NCBI GenBank assembly: GCA_964601895.1
Contig: CAZROT010000011.1
Span: 1 to 64,000 of the forward strand
Origin: CAZROT01 sp964601895
Lineage (GTDB): Bacteria > Pseudomonadota > Gammaproteobacteria > Enterobacterales > Enterobacteriaceae
Reading direction: 5' to 3'
Length of the DNA stretch: 64,000 nucleotides
Both the position numbers and the translations under genes were made by a program. Below are positions 43,623-52,831 of this stretch, in pieces. Each line of letters starts with the position of its first letter. The stretch's first letter is position 1. The notes beneath the pieces are model-generated. The model was not told the DNA's origin. It saw only the letters and a program-made list of their open reading frames with translations, and did not search any database.

Positions 43623-45920
43623 TTATCTTAAACCTGCTGGAATGTCATTGCCCAAATAAGCACGGAAATTTCTCAGACGCAGCGCGTTACACAATACAAA
43701 CACCGAAGACAGTGCCATTGCGCCTGCACAAAACAGAGGGGATAACAGCAATCCACTGACAGGATAAAGCACACCTGCCGCTAGCGGAATCAGTAGCGTA
43801 TTGTAAGCAAATGCCCAAAACAGGTTCTGATGTATGTTGCGCATAGTTGCTCTGGACAACGCGATAGCCGTCAATACGCCATTGAGGCTGGCGGACATCA
43901 ATACCACATCTGCCGCTTCGATAGCAATATCAGTCCCTGTCCCAATGGCAATACCAATATCAGCCGTGGCAAGTGCAGGAGTATCATTAATACCGTCCCC
44001 AACATAGGCAAGGCGCCCATATTCATGTTGCAGGCGCTTTACCGCATCAGCTTTACCTTCAGGTAATACTTCGGCAAGAACGTTGTCGATACTGAGCTTA
44101 CGTGCAATAGCCTCTACAGCACATCGGCTATCACCGCTTATCATGGCGATTTTTATACCTGCAGCATGTAATGCTTTGATGGCTTCTGGGGTGGATTCCT
44201 TAATGGGATCAGCAACAGCGGCTATCGCCGCAATCTGTCCGTCTATCGCAACATACAACGGTGTCTTGCCTTCATTACCCAGCGCACGAGTAATATGAGT
44301 GAAAGGGGCAGGATAGAGACCCAGTCTGCTGATATAGCGCTCAGCACCAATGTCGATTTGCACACCCATCACTCTGGCACTAACGCCATATCCTGTCACT
44401 GAGGCGAAATTTTCAACCTGTGGTAGCACCAGTTTTTCTGATTGTGCAACCTCGACAAACGCACGCGCGACGGGATGTTCAGACAACATTTCAACCGCAG
44501 CTACTCTGGCCAGCACATCGGCACGCTCAAAACCAGTAGTCACATTGAAATCGGTCAGCACCGGACGCCCCTGTGTCAGCGTTCCGGTTTTGTCAAAGGC
44601 GATAACACGCACGTCATTCAGCAGCTGCAGCGCCTGACCCTGACGAAATAATATGCCCATTGCTGCACCACGCCCTGTTCCAACCATAATCGAAGCAGGT
44701 GTTGCCAGCCCCATGGCACAGGGGCAGGCCACAATAAGCACAGCAATCGCATTAGTCAGCCCGAAGATCAGTGCTGGCGGCGGACCAAACATGAATCCTG
44801 CCAGAAATGTCAGGGCCGCCACGACGAACACAGCGGGCACAAACCACAGGACTATCCTGTCCACTATAGCCTGAACAGGTAGCCTGGCCCCCTGGGCCTG
44901 CTCGACCATACAAACTATTCTGGCCAGCACACTGGCGTTACCTGTCGCTATTGCCCTGATGCCAAGTGCCCCAGTTTGATTAAGCGTCGCACCGATGACC
45001 CGATCACCCTGGTTTTTTTTCACAGGCACCGGCTCTCCAGTGAGCATGGATTCATCAACATAACTTTCTCCGTCAATCACGTCACCATCAACAGGGATAC
45101 GCTCTCCCGGGCGAATGTCGATGATGTCACCCGGCAGCACGGTGGCGATGGGAATATCAATAATCTGTTGATTACGTCGCACTCTGGCTGATTTTGCCTG
45201 CATACCGATAAGACGCCTGATGGCTTCTGATGTACGTCCTTTTGCCTTTATCTCCAGCCAGCGGCCAGACAGGGTGAGTGTCACGATGACTGACGCTGCT
45301 TCAAAATAAACCACAACGGTATCGCGCAACAGCAACCATGGCCAGAAGGTTGCAATCACAGAAAAACCCCATGCAGCAAGCGTACCTGTTGCCACGAGAG
45401 AGTTCATATCAGGAGCACCTCGCCAGAGCGCCAGTAATCCTTTTTGGTAAAATCGTCTGCCAGCAAAGAGCAGAACAAGGGTCGTCAGTACACACTGAAT
45501 CAGCCAGCTCGTTTGTATACTCATGGTACGCATGATGAATTCATGCATACCGGGAATCAGATGTGATCCCATTTCAAGTACAAATACAGGGATGGTCAGC
45601 AGCGCAGAAAGTATCAGGTAGCGACGCAGTGCGCTGATTTCCTCCGCACGGCGTTTATCAAAGCCACCGTCAGTGACAGTATCTGCATACATTATTCTGG
45701 CATGGTAGCCCGTGTTTTTTATCGCATTAATCAGGGTATGGGCATCCAGAGACGCTATGGTAACTATCCGAGCACGCTCGGTAGCAAAGTTAACCGAAGC
45801 AGACTGCACTCCCGCTACCGCGTTAAGGGCCTGTTCGAGGCGACCCGTGCAGGAAGCACAGGTCATTCCTTCAATGGATAACAGGAAATTTTTCTGACTT
45901 TTCTGTAACGATGAAGGCAT
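43623..45920 (-). CDS. copA: Cu(I)-exporting P1B-type ATPase
   Basis: This 765-residue ATPase pumps Cu(I) to the periplasm. A single N-terminal metal-binding domain has GMTCASCTGRL (residues ~18-28), whereas E. coli CopA has two such domains (834 residues). Eight TM helices follow, with VACPCAMGLATP as the ion-binding CPC motif, DKTGTLTQG with the phosphorylated Asp, and GDGINDTPALATADIG. Complete in length for single-domain members. A CueR-type promoter lies upstream. Confidence 0.95.
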   Translation of the reverse strand: MPSSLQKSQKNFLLSIEGMTCASCTGRLEQALNAVAGVQSASVNFATERARIVTIASLDAHTLINAIKNTGYHARIMYADTVTDGGFDKRRAEEISALRRYLILSALLTIPVFVLEMGSHLIPGMHEFIMRTMSIQTSWLIQCVLTTLVLLFAGRRFYQKGLLALWRGAPDMNSLVATGTLAAWGFSVIATFWPWLLLRDTVVVYFEAASVIVTLTLSGRWLEIKAKGRTSEAIRRLIGMQAKSARVRRNQQIIDIPIATVLPGDIIDIRPGERIPVDGDVIDGESYVDESMLTGEPVPVKKNQGDRVIGATLNQTGALGIRAIATGNASVLARIVCMVEQAQGARLPVQAIVDRIVLWFVPAVFVVAALTFLAGFMFGPPPALIFGLTNAIAVLIVACPCAMGLATPASIMVGTGRGAAMGILFRQGQALQLLNDVRVIAFDKTGTLTQGRPVLTDFNVTTGFERADVLARVAAVEMLSEHPVARAFVEVAQSEKLVLPQVENFASVTGYGVSARVMGVQIDIGAERYISRLGLYPAPFTHITRALGNEGKTPLYVAIDGQIAAIAAVADPIKESTPEAIKALHAAGIKIAMISGDSRCAVEAIARKLSIDNVLAEVLPEGKADAVKRLQHEYGRLAYVGDGINDTPALATADIGIAIGTGTDIAIEAADVVLMSASLNGVLTAIALSRATMRNIHQNLFWAFAYNTLLIPLAAGVLYPVSGLLLSPLFCAGAMALSSVFVLCNALRLRNFRAYLGNDIPAGLR

Positions 45921-46223
45921 GACTGTTTTCCTGAAAATAGCGGTATTCAGGTAACAGGCTAAAGATTACTATCATGGGAATGTCAAGATGCTAATGGTAA
46001 ACAGACACCCGTAATCTAAGACCATCAGCCTGCAGGACTGAATTCTGCTCATCAGTAGTGATTTTTTTAAATAAATCATAATCAATTGTAATAAATTTTA
46101 ACTATATAAATAAATTATATATAAAATTCATTTATATAATTTAATTCAATACATATAATGATAAAAGATATAGGGTACAAAACCTCATGTTTTTGTTGTG
46201 ACACAATATTGAAAGGAAAGATC
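45921..46223. other. copA - FliD-like gene 3 divergent region
   Basis: About 300 bases between divergent genes. It contains the copA promoter and a very AT-rich stretch (46060-46150) before FliD-like gene 3. No gene was recognised. Confidence 0.45.
45956..45986 (-). promoter_or_regulatory. Candidate CueR-activated copA promoter
   Basis: On the minus strand TTGACA (45986-45981) and TAGCCT (45961-45956) are separated by 19 bases, the long spacer characteristic of MerR-family-controlled promoters. The -10 is 36-41 bases from the copA ATG. The spacer contains an ATTCCC…-type arm but only weak dyad symmetry. Confidence 0.6.
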
Positions 46224-46964
46224 ATGAAAAAAACGCTCCTTGCAGTAATAATGACGTCTGCTGTTTTGCTGGCACCAGTCACTGGTACACTAGCCGCAAT
46301 TGATAAAGATTTTAATAAAAAGTTTGATGAACTTTATAATCAGCTCAGAAATAGCGGAGGGAGTCTTGCTGAGAGTGACAATAAACAGTTTACTGATTTC
46401 TATAATAAGCTGGGGGAAGCTCAAAAATCACATTTTGAGTTTTATTACGATAGTGTACAGGGCTGGATTACCATCAAGGCGGCCGTTTTCAATCTGAAAA
46501 AAGCCAACGATACACTGAAAAATGCAACAGGCGCATCGTTGAAGCCCGCGCTGGAAAATTTTATTGTCTCCTATAACGGATTTAAAGAAGTGCAAATTGC
46601 GCTCACCAGATTGGGTAGTGGCGACGACTTCGGCGGCCCGTTAATAGGTAATCCTACGCTGATGCAGATAGAAAGGCAGTTAAGAGACAGTCTGCTCACA
46701 ACAACAATCACACCAGGAACTATCAACTCACTGGGCCAGCTTGGCATAACTCTCAGTGTAAAAGGCAAGTATGATGTTGATCAGAACAAATTGAGCGCTG
46801 TCGTCAGTAAAGAAGCCAAGCAAATCGTAAGCTTTTTAAGGGGCGATGGACAGAGTACAGGTGTAACCACAAAAATGGGTCTGGCAGTGGATAATGCCCT
46901 GAGGAAGGATGGTCTGATTGACAGCGCCATCCGTGAACTGAATGATGAAGTACAGGCGATGTAA
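46224..46964 (+). CDS. Miniature FliD-like protein 3 with Sec signal peptide
   Basis: This is a 246-residue protein starting with a clear signal peptide (MKKTLLAVIMTSAVLLAP…LAA, cleavage near residue 25). The mature part resembles proteins 1 and 2: a helix FEFYYDSVQGWITIKAAVFNL at ~71-91 and then the FliD C-terminal pattern. This comprises FIVSYNGF at 113-120, PLIGNPTLMQIERQL near 139-153, LGQLGIT at 170-176, and FLRGDGQSTGV at 204-214. The ATG at 46224 has AAAGGAAAG upstream; a longer frame to 46158 is rejected. FliD itself has no Sec signal, so the export route has changed. Function unknown. Confidence 0.72.
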   Translation: MKKTLLAVIMTSAVLLAPVTGTLAAIDKDFNKKFDELYNQLRNSGGSLAESDNKQFTDFYNKLGEAQKSHFEFYYDSVQGWITIKAAVFNLKKANDTLKNATGASLKPALENFIVSYNGFKEVQIALTRLGSGDDFGGPLIGNPTLMQIERQLRDSLLTTTITPGTINSLGQLGITLSVKGKYDVDQNKLSAVVSKEAKQIVSFLRGDGQSTGVTTKMGLAVDNALRKDGLIDSAIRELNDEVQAM

Positions 46965-46996
46965 CAGCAGTAATCGATAGCCGTTCATGGGAACAA

Positions 46997-47042
46997 GCCG
47001 GCGACCGCCTTGATACAGATACCTGGGCAGCCGGTTTTTTCT
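46997..47042 (+). terminator. Possible terminator after FliD-like gene 3
   Basis: CCGGC (46998) and GCCGG (47031-47035) flank a loop containing additional GCC/GGC pairing and are followed by TTTTTTC. It lies about 35-75 bases after the stop codon. The stem is short, so this is only moderately supported. Confidence 0.45.
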
Positions 47043-47071
47043 TGCCGCAGGCGATTGAAGGAAATGGTGTT

Positions 47072-47880
47072 TTACAGGCGCCGGCGAATGGGTTCAAACT
47101 CTTTGCTGGCAGCATAATGAACGGGGTCAGGTAAGTTATTTTCCTGCGCCTGCCAATATTGCCACGGAATTTTCTTTTTACCCATTTCGTAATTCATACC
47201 ATTCCAGCTGTCCTCTTCACCGGCAACCATGCGGTTCGGTGGCAGCACATGGGTTTTCGCCCAGAGCACCACCCCATGCAAATAGCGGTTAATACGCTGT
47301 GCATCCCAGTATTCCTTACGGCCGGCATAATGTACTACACCCGGCCATGTATAGGGTTTAGCACATCGCAGATTAGGCTCACCTGTTACCTCCCAAGGCT
47401 CATACATATGAAAGCTGTAAAGTACATATCTGTCATAAGGGATGCAGGCCAGTATCCAAATGCATCCAGAGCGGCATACCAGCCAGCATCAACCATAACC
47501 GGGGGTATCAGGATAGACTGTTCTTATCGCGGTAATTATCTCCTGATAAAATGCGCGCAGGTAGCGAGAGCCGCCCTGTTGTTCGCGGTACCACCGCTGC
47601 ATCGTCTCCTGAGAGGCATGTTCAGGAAGCCCACCTTCTTTCTCAGGAGCAGGTTCATTAATAATGTTATAAGCGGCAATTGCGGGATGATTTTTTAATT
47701 CAGTCGCCAGAAAAGCGCCGCTGTCTGCCAGTTTTTTCGGTCCTGCCACAAACGAGAATCAAATTGATTGCCATTGTTCTGTGACCAGCGCAGGCAGGGC
47801 AATGACAGCGGAGCAATCACCACTTTCAGACCTGCTTTCTCTGCACGGGAAATTGTCGCTGTTAATTCAGGTAACCGTTA
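47072..47880 (-). pseudogene. Glycoside hydrolase family 5 (cellulase-like) pseudogene
   Basis: Minus-strand frames give successive pieces of one GH5 protein. ELTATISRAEKAGLKVVIAP and SRLWQDRKNW come from 47750-47880. NHPAIAAYNIINEPAPE, with the catalytic acid/base Glu, comes from 47489-47749. HMYEPWEV through MVAGE and EDSWNGMNYEMG to KEFEPIRRRL come from 47072-47407. The pieces lie in different frames. MVAGE runs straight into EDSWNG, suggesting an internal deletion of roughly 30 residues, and the 5' part is missing. The gene is dead and records a former polysaccharide-degrading capacity. Confidence 0.75.
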
Positions 47881-47881
47881 A

Positions 47882-48331
47882 TCATGCCATTTTTTTCTTA
47901 AAGACAACTGCCTTCAGACTCCAGCCTTGATGTTCATAAAACTGTTTACCCAATTCATTTTCAATTCCCGTACACAGACGCAATCCTGTACACTCCAGCT
48001 CTTTTGCAACCTGCTCAGCATACTGTAAAAGTTTTTTCCCAAATCCCCGGGAGCGCTGAAATTCACTGGAAACCAGATCGTCAATGTAGAGATGCTTGCC
48101 GTGAACATAGTCGTGCAAAATCCGATATCCCATGACCGCAACGACCTGATTTTCATCTTCAATTGCAACAATCTCATACCCTTGCGTAGCATGTGCCTGT
48201 TTATAGATAGCCATGTAATCTGAAAAAGATAACGCTTTTCGCAGTTCTTTCATCACTGGGTAAAATCGTGCTAAATCATCGGGAGTTCTTGCTATGGTTA
48301 ATTGATAGTTTTTCATGTTTCCTTTTCTCAT
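47882..48331 (-). CDS. GNAT family N-acetyltransferase
   Basis: This is a 149-residue GNAT protein. The acetyl-CoA-binding RGFGKKLLQYAEQVA loop is at residues ~96-110, preceded by the YIDDLVSSEFQRS beta-bulge. FYEHQGWSLKAVVFKK is the typical C-terminus. The start may be at 48331 or at the ATG of 48316, since both have A/G-rich ribosome sites. Acceptor substrate unknown. It lies between a GH5 ruin and the mtl operon. Confidence 0.8.
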   Translation of the reverse strand: MRKGNMKNYQLTIARTPDDLARFYPVMKELRKALSFSDYMAIYKQAHATQGYEIVAIEDENQVVAVMGYRILHDYVHGKHLYIDDLVSSEFQRSRGFGKKLLQYAEQVAKELECTGLRLCTGIENELGKQFYEHQGWSLKAVVFKKKMA

Positions 48332-48639
48332 TAATTCCTGCCGTCTTTCCAGGCATAACGCGCCTCCTGAACATCGCTTCTGTACTACACTGTTATTGAA
48401 TCAGCTTTTTTCGCATGAAGTTTTTCATCTGGAGCATTACGCTCTCCTGAAACAATCATGCCCAGCGTGACAACCAATGACACACCACAGTCTGATGGAC
48501 CAGACAACAACAAATTGTGACAAATATCACAATTCAGCATGGCACTAGATTAACTACAGGGTCCATTATGCACGCAGCATCAGCGACGACTGGATAGTGG
48601 CAACAAGGTTAGCAGTACCTGACAACAGAGGGATGTTAT
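48332..48639. other. Upstream region of mtlA
   Basis: About 300 bases divergent between the GNAT gene and mtlA. It holds the CRP site at 48513-48534 and a second weaker half-site near 48467-48482 (CGTGAC). AGAGGGA lies just before the mtlA ATG. Confidence 0.5.
48513..48534. promoter_or_regulatory. CRP-cAMP binding site upstream of mtlA
   Basis: AATTGTGACAAATATCACAATT matches the CRP consensus TGTGA-N6-TCACA without mismatch in both half-sites and is symmetrical beyond them. It is ~105 bases before mtlA, consistent with catabolite control of mannitol uptake as in E. coli. Confidence 0.85.
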
Positions 48640-50559
48640 ATGCCTTCACCAGATATCAAAGTTAACGTACAAAATTTTGGCCGTTTCCTGAGCAACATGG
48701 TCATGCCCAACATTGGTGCATTTATCGCCTGGGGATTCATTACGGCATTATTCATTCCTACAGGCTGGCTGCCAAACGAAAATCTCGGCAAGCTGGTTGG
48801 CCCAATGATCACCTATCTGCTGCCACTGCTGATAGGTTACACCGGCGGTAAACTGGTCAGTGGTGAGCGTGGTGGCGTAGTAGGTGCCATCACTACCATG
48901 GGAGTCATCGTCGGCGCCAATATGCCGATGTTTCTCGGCGCCATGATTGCCGGTCCGCTGGGCGGCTGGACGATAAAACAGGCCGATCGCTGGATAGAGG
49001 GTAAAGTTAAAAGTGGCTTTGAAATGCTGGTAAATAACTTCTCCGCAGGTATTATCGGCATGGGGCTTGCCATCCTCGCTTTCCTCGGTATTGGTCCGTT
49101 AGTGGAGACGCTGTCCAGACTGCTCGCTGGCGGTGTGAATGTCATGGTGGCAAATAATCTGTTGCCATTGACGTCTGTCTTCGTTGAGCCAGCAAAAATT
49201 CTGTTTTTAAACAATGCCATTAACCATGGGATCTTTTCGCCACTGGGCATCCAGCAGGCCGCTGAAAGCGGCAAAGCGATTTTCTTTTTAATTGAAGCCA
49301 ATCCTGGACCAGGGATGGGTGTACTGATGGCCTGGATGTTTTTTGGCCACGGCAGCGCAAAACAATCTGCCGGCGGTGCAGCAATCATCCACTTCTTTGG
49401 CGGTATTCACGAAATTTATTTCCCCTATGTGCTGATGAACCCGCGCCTGATACTTGCGGTGATTCCAGGCGGTATGGCTGGCGTATTCACCCTGACAGCC
49501 CTGAATGGGGGGCTGGTTTCACCGGCATCGCCGGGCTCCATACTGGCGATACTGGCCATGACACCCAAAGGGGCTTATTTCGCTAATATCGCAGCAGTTT
49601 TTGCCGCAATGCTGGTTTCCTTCCTGGTCTCTGTGGTGGTGCTGAAAACCTCGGCAGTAAAAGACGATAATCTGGCAGCAGCCACCCGTCGCATGCAGGA
49701 CATGAAGGCACAGTCAAAAGGAAATACCCAGACCACCATCAATACGCTGGCAGACGACAGACTCGGTACCGTACGTAAAATTATCGTCGCCTGTGATGCC
49801 GGCATGGGTTCCAGCGCCATGGGCGCGGGTGTGCTACGCAAGAAAGTAACCGACGCAGGCCTGAAAAATATCTCTGTCACCAATAGCGCTATCAACAGCC
49901 TGCCGGACGATGTGGATCTTGTTATCACTCACCGCGATCTGACCGAGCGCGCCATGCGCCAGGCGCCAAAGGCACAGCACATTTCGCTGACCAACTTTCT
50001 GGATAACCAGCTGTACAGCGAATTGATTGCACGTCTTTTGACAGCAAACAACACCAGCGAACAACAGCAGAAGGTAACTTCCCTGCCCAATGACCTTGCC
50101 AGAACAGGTGAAGAAGCGCTGTTCAGACTGAGCACAGACAACATATTTCTTGGTCTGAAAGCGAATGATAAAGAGCAGGCAATTCGTTTTGCTGGTGAAC
50201 AGCTGGTGAAAGGAGGCTATGTCGAGCCACAATACGTAGCGGCCATGCTGGAGCGAGAAAAACTCACTTCCACCTATCTTGGTGAATCAATTGCGGTGCC
50301 ACACGGTACTATTGCGGCCAAAGAGCGCGTACTACGCACCGGTATTGTGTTCTGTCAGTATCCCAAGGGCGTACGCTTCGGTGATACCGAGGACGAGACC
50401 GCACGCCTGGTGATTGGCATTGCCGCACGCAACAATGAACACATCCAGGTGATAACCAGCCTGACTAATGCGCTTGATGATGAAACTATCATCGAGCGGC
50501 TGGCAAATACCACCCATGTACAGGAAGTACTTGACCTGTTAAACGGTAAAAAAGCGTAA
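48640..50559 (+). CDS. mtlA: Mannitol-specific PTS enzyme IICBA
   Basis: This 639-residue membrane protein transports and phosphorylates mannitol to mannitol-1-phosphate. Residues ~10-340 form the IIC membrane domain. IIB has IIVACDAGMGSSAMG with the phospho-Cys at residue 385. IIA has SIAVPHGTIAAKERV with the phospho-His at residue 555. All three domains and their order match E. coli MtlA (637). Transcription probably starts near the CRP site. Confidence 0.97.
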   Translation: MPSPDIKVNVQNFGRFLSNMVMPNIGAFIAWGFITALFIPTGWLPNENLGKLVGPMITYLLPLLIGYTGGKLVSGERGGVVGAITTMGVIVGANMPMFLGAMIAGPLGGWTIKQADRWIEGKVKSGFEMLVNNFSAGIIGMGLAILAFLGIGPLVETLSRLLAGGVNVMVANNLLPLTSVFVEPAKILFLNNAINHGIFSPLGIQQAAESGKAIFFLIEANPGPGMGVLMAWMFFGHGSAKQSAGGAAIIHFFGGIHEIYFPYVLMNPRLILAVIPGGMAGVFTLTALNGGLVSPASPGSILAILAMTPKGAYFANIAAVFAAMLVSFLVSVVVLKTSAVKDDNLAAATRRMQDMKAQSKGNTQTTINTLADDRLGTVRKIIVACDAGMGSSAMGAGVLRKKVTDAGLKNISVTNSAINSLPDDVDLVITHRDLTERAMRQAPKAQHISLTNFLDNQLYSELIARLLTANNTSEQQQKVTSLPNDLARTGEEALFRLSTDNIFLGLKANDKEQAIRFAGEQLVKGGYVEPQYVAAMLEREKLTSTYLGESIAVPHGTIAAKERVLRTGIVFCQYPKGVRFGDTEDETARLVIGIAARNNEHIQVITSLTNALDDETIIERLANTTHVQEVLDLLNGKKA

Positions 50560-50602
50560 ACACCATATTACGTTATTGTTACTTTTAAATAAGGCTATCA
50601 CG

Positions 50603-51751
50603 ATGAAAGCATTACACTTCGGGGCCGGAAATATCGGCCGTGGTTTTATTGGTAAGCTGCTGGCAGACGCACAGGTTAAACTGACCTTTGCTGACGTCAA
50701 CCAGGCAGTACTGGATGAGTTGAATACGCGCCACAGCTATCAGGTACAGGTAGTCGGCGAGCAGGAGAGCCTTGAGCCCGTTAATAATGTCAACGCCGTC
50801 AACAGTGCCAGCGATGATGCAGTTACGTTGATTGCTGAAGTGGATCTCATCACCACCGCAGTAGGCCCCACTATTTTGGCTAAAATCGCTGACACCATTG
50901 CCAGAGGTCTGGTACAGCGTCACAGACAGGCTACCAGTCAGCCACTGAACATCATTGCCTGCGAAAATATGGTACGCGGTACCAGCCAGCTTAAACAGCA
51001 TGTATTTGATGCTCTGCCGCAACAGGAACACGCATGGGTTATGCAGCATATCGGTTTCGTTGACTCTGCTGTAGACCGAATTGTGCCACCGTCAGCTTCA
51101 GGTAACACCGATCTACTGGCTGTCACCGTGGAAACTTTCAGTGAATGGATTGTCGACAGGACGCAGTTTAAGGGCAAACCACCTGTAATTGCCGGCATGG
51201 AGATGACTGATAATCTGATGGCATTCGTTGAGCGTAAACTGTTCACATTAAATACCGGGCATGCTATTACGGCTTATCTGGGCCAGCGCGCCGGGTTTTT
51301 GACCATCCGCGAAGCTATCCTCGATCCGCTTATCCGTAGCGTGGTAAAAGGTGCGATGCAGGAAAGTGGGGCGGTGCTGATAAGACGCTATGGCTTTGAC
51401 GCAGAAAAACACGCTGCCTATATCCATAAAATCATCACCCGCTTTGAAAATCCATATCTGCACGATGACGTGGAGCGCGTTGGTCGCCAGCCACTGCGTA
51501 AACTGAGCGCAGGTGATCGCCTGGTAAAGCCGCTACTGGGAACACTGGAATACGGCCTGCCCCACACCAGCCTGATTCAGGGCATTGCTGCTGCCATGCA
51601 TTATCGTAATGAACAGGACCCGCAGGCAAAAGAACTGGCAGAGTTACTGGAAAGCCTGGGGCCCAAAGCCACACTGGCACAAGTTTCCGGTCTTCCTGCC
51701 GACAGTGAAGTTGTAAAAGAAGCCCTTGCTGTCTATAACGCCATGCAATAA
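50603..51751 (+). CDS. mtlD: Mannitol-1-phosphate 5-dehydrogenase
   Basis: This 382-residue NAD enzyme, identical in length to E. coli MtlD, oxidises mannitol-1-phosphate to fructose-6-phosphate. KALHFGAGNIGRGFIGKLL is the NAD-binding N-terminus; ACENMVRGTSQLK and FVDSAVDRIVPP follow. The ATG at 50603 is chosen over an earlier in-frame start at 50576 because it matches the family. It follows mtlA by 43 bases. The regulator mtlR, third gene of the E. coli operon, is absent. Confidence 0.96.
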   Translation: MKALHFGAGNIGRGFIGKLLADAQVKLTFADVNQAVLDELNTRHSYQVQVVGEQESLEPVNNVNAVNSASDDAVTLIAEVDLITTAVGPTILAKIADTIARGLVQRHRQATSQPLNIIACENMVRGTSQLKQHVFDALPQQEHAWVMQHIGFVDSAVDRIVPPSASGNTDLLAVTVETFSEWIVDRTQFKGKPPVIAGMEMTDNLMAFVERKLFTLNTGHAITAYLGQRAGFLTIREAILDPLIRSVVKGAMQESGAVLIRRYGFDAEKHAAYIHKIITRFENPYLHDDVERVGRQPLRKLSAGDRLVKPLLGTLEYGLPHTSLIQGIAAAMHYRNEQDPQAKELAELLESLGPKATLAQVSGLPADSEVVKEALAVYNAMQ

Positions 51752-51816
51752 CTATCAATACGTACAGAGACCAATACGTACAGCGACAGCTCCCGCTTCT
51801 TACCCGGGCACAGACA

Positions 51817-52476
51817 TCAGGCCTGGCATTCGGTGGGCACGTGGCAGAATTTCATTAATCTTACTATGGGTTTGCCCATTTTAACGAAAGAAATACCTCT
51901 GTGCATTTTTACCGTATTGGTGGATATCCATGAGCTCAAGAAAACGATCAGCATCATTAAGAGCGATATATTTATTATACGTGTCTTTATTCGCGGCAAA
52001 ATCGCGGTCAATTTTTTTAGTAATTTATCAAAGGACATATCCTTTATTTCTTCCTGCTGTTCTCCTCCGGCGGTAGAGACGGTAATAATGACCTTTTTAC
52101 CATCCGCTGCAGCAGCCTCGTGAAAGGTAATGCTGGTACCATCATCGAGGGTTATCGGGCTGGCCATTTTATCACCATTATTCTCCTGAGCGAACAATAA
52201 GTGCTCATATATCTTTGGAAGAGTGTGAGCAAATGCACGTGTCTTGTTTTCTGCTGCACCGCCATTCATATGCTTAAATACCAGAGCGACCACAAAGCCA
52301 ATTCCGAAGGTTAAGAAACCAATGACTTTTGTCTGAGTTGAAAATGAGTAATCACCAGCTTTATTAAGCAAATTAGCATCTGTCCCCAAAGCTCTTGTAA
52401 GTGTATTTGGCGTTATCGGCTTATTAGCAGGGCGCGAGCCGTCTATGAAAAATTTTGGTGGCATTGCCTGTGTCAT
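51817..52476 (-). CDS. Orphan membrane-anchored protein, probably frameshifted
   Basis: The N-terminus MTQAMPPKFF from the ATG at 52476 has GAGG ten bases upstream; a GTG at 52485 is less likely. Residues ~48-68 form one hydrophobic helix (VIGFLTFGIGFVVALVF). The middle is a soluble domain with ITLDDGTSITFHEAAAADG. After SFDKLLKKL at an A7 tract (52012-52018) the protein turns into an improbable hydrophobic tail. The adjacent frame continues naturally with DRDFAANKDTYNKY, then ALNDADRFLELMDIH, and stops at 51881. One base gained or two lost would restore it. The family is unknown. Confidence 0.55.
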   Translation of the reverse strand: MTQAMPPKFFIDGSRPANKPITPNTLTRALGTDANLLNKAGDYSFSTQTKVIGFLTFGIGFVVALVFKHMNGGAAENKTRAFAHTLPKIYEHLLFAQENNGDKMASPITLDDGTSITFHEAAAADGKKVIITVSTAGGEQQEEIKDMSFDKLLKKLTAILPRIKTRIINISLLMMLIVFLSSWISTNTVKMHRGISFVKMGKPIVRLMKFCHVPTECQA

Positions 52477-52485
52477 TTTATACAC

Positions 52486-52831
52486 GCCTCAATATGCTAA
52501 AAGAAATTGAGTTGTCTTCGTATTAATAAGAATAAACCAATATTTTTTTTATGTTTTCATATTTCACCTGAATGTACACAACATTGTCACAAGTAGTTAA
52601 TATTTATGGAGTTTTGCTGCATTGAAAGGAAATTATGTTTTCTGGCAAAAAACCGATGAAGACTGTTCACGCTCGATATTGTGTCATTACTCTTCTTCGA
52701 GAATACAGGACACTCTCTCTAGCGAGATCCAGACTTTTATACACGAGGGTAGCAGGCACCCAATACAGGCACCTGCTTTCTTAGGATACCGATGCCTGCA
52801 AATTCTCTGAATGCAGGCCATGCGGCTTTCA
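52486..52831. other. Intergenic region before degP 3' end
   Basis: About 350 bases with no supported gene. GCCTGCA (52794-52800) and TGCAGGC (52812-52818) form a hairpin just past the degP stop and could be its terminator, although no T-run follows. The 62-codon plus-strand frame here is not protein-like. Confidence 0.4.

Noticed and set aside
51760..51792. Short direct repeat CAATACGTACAG after mtlD
   Set aside because: Two imperfect 16-base units only; likely trivial duplication without clear function.
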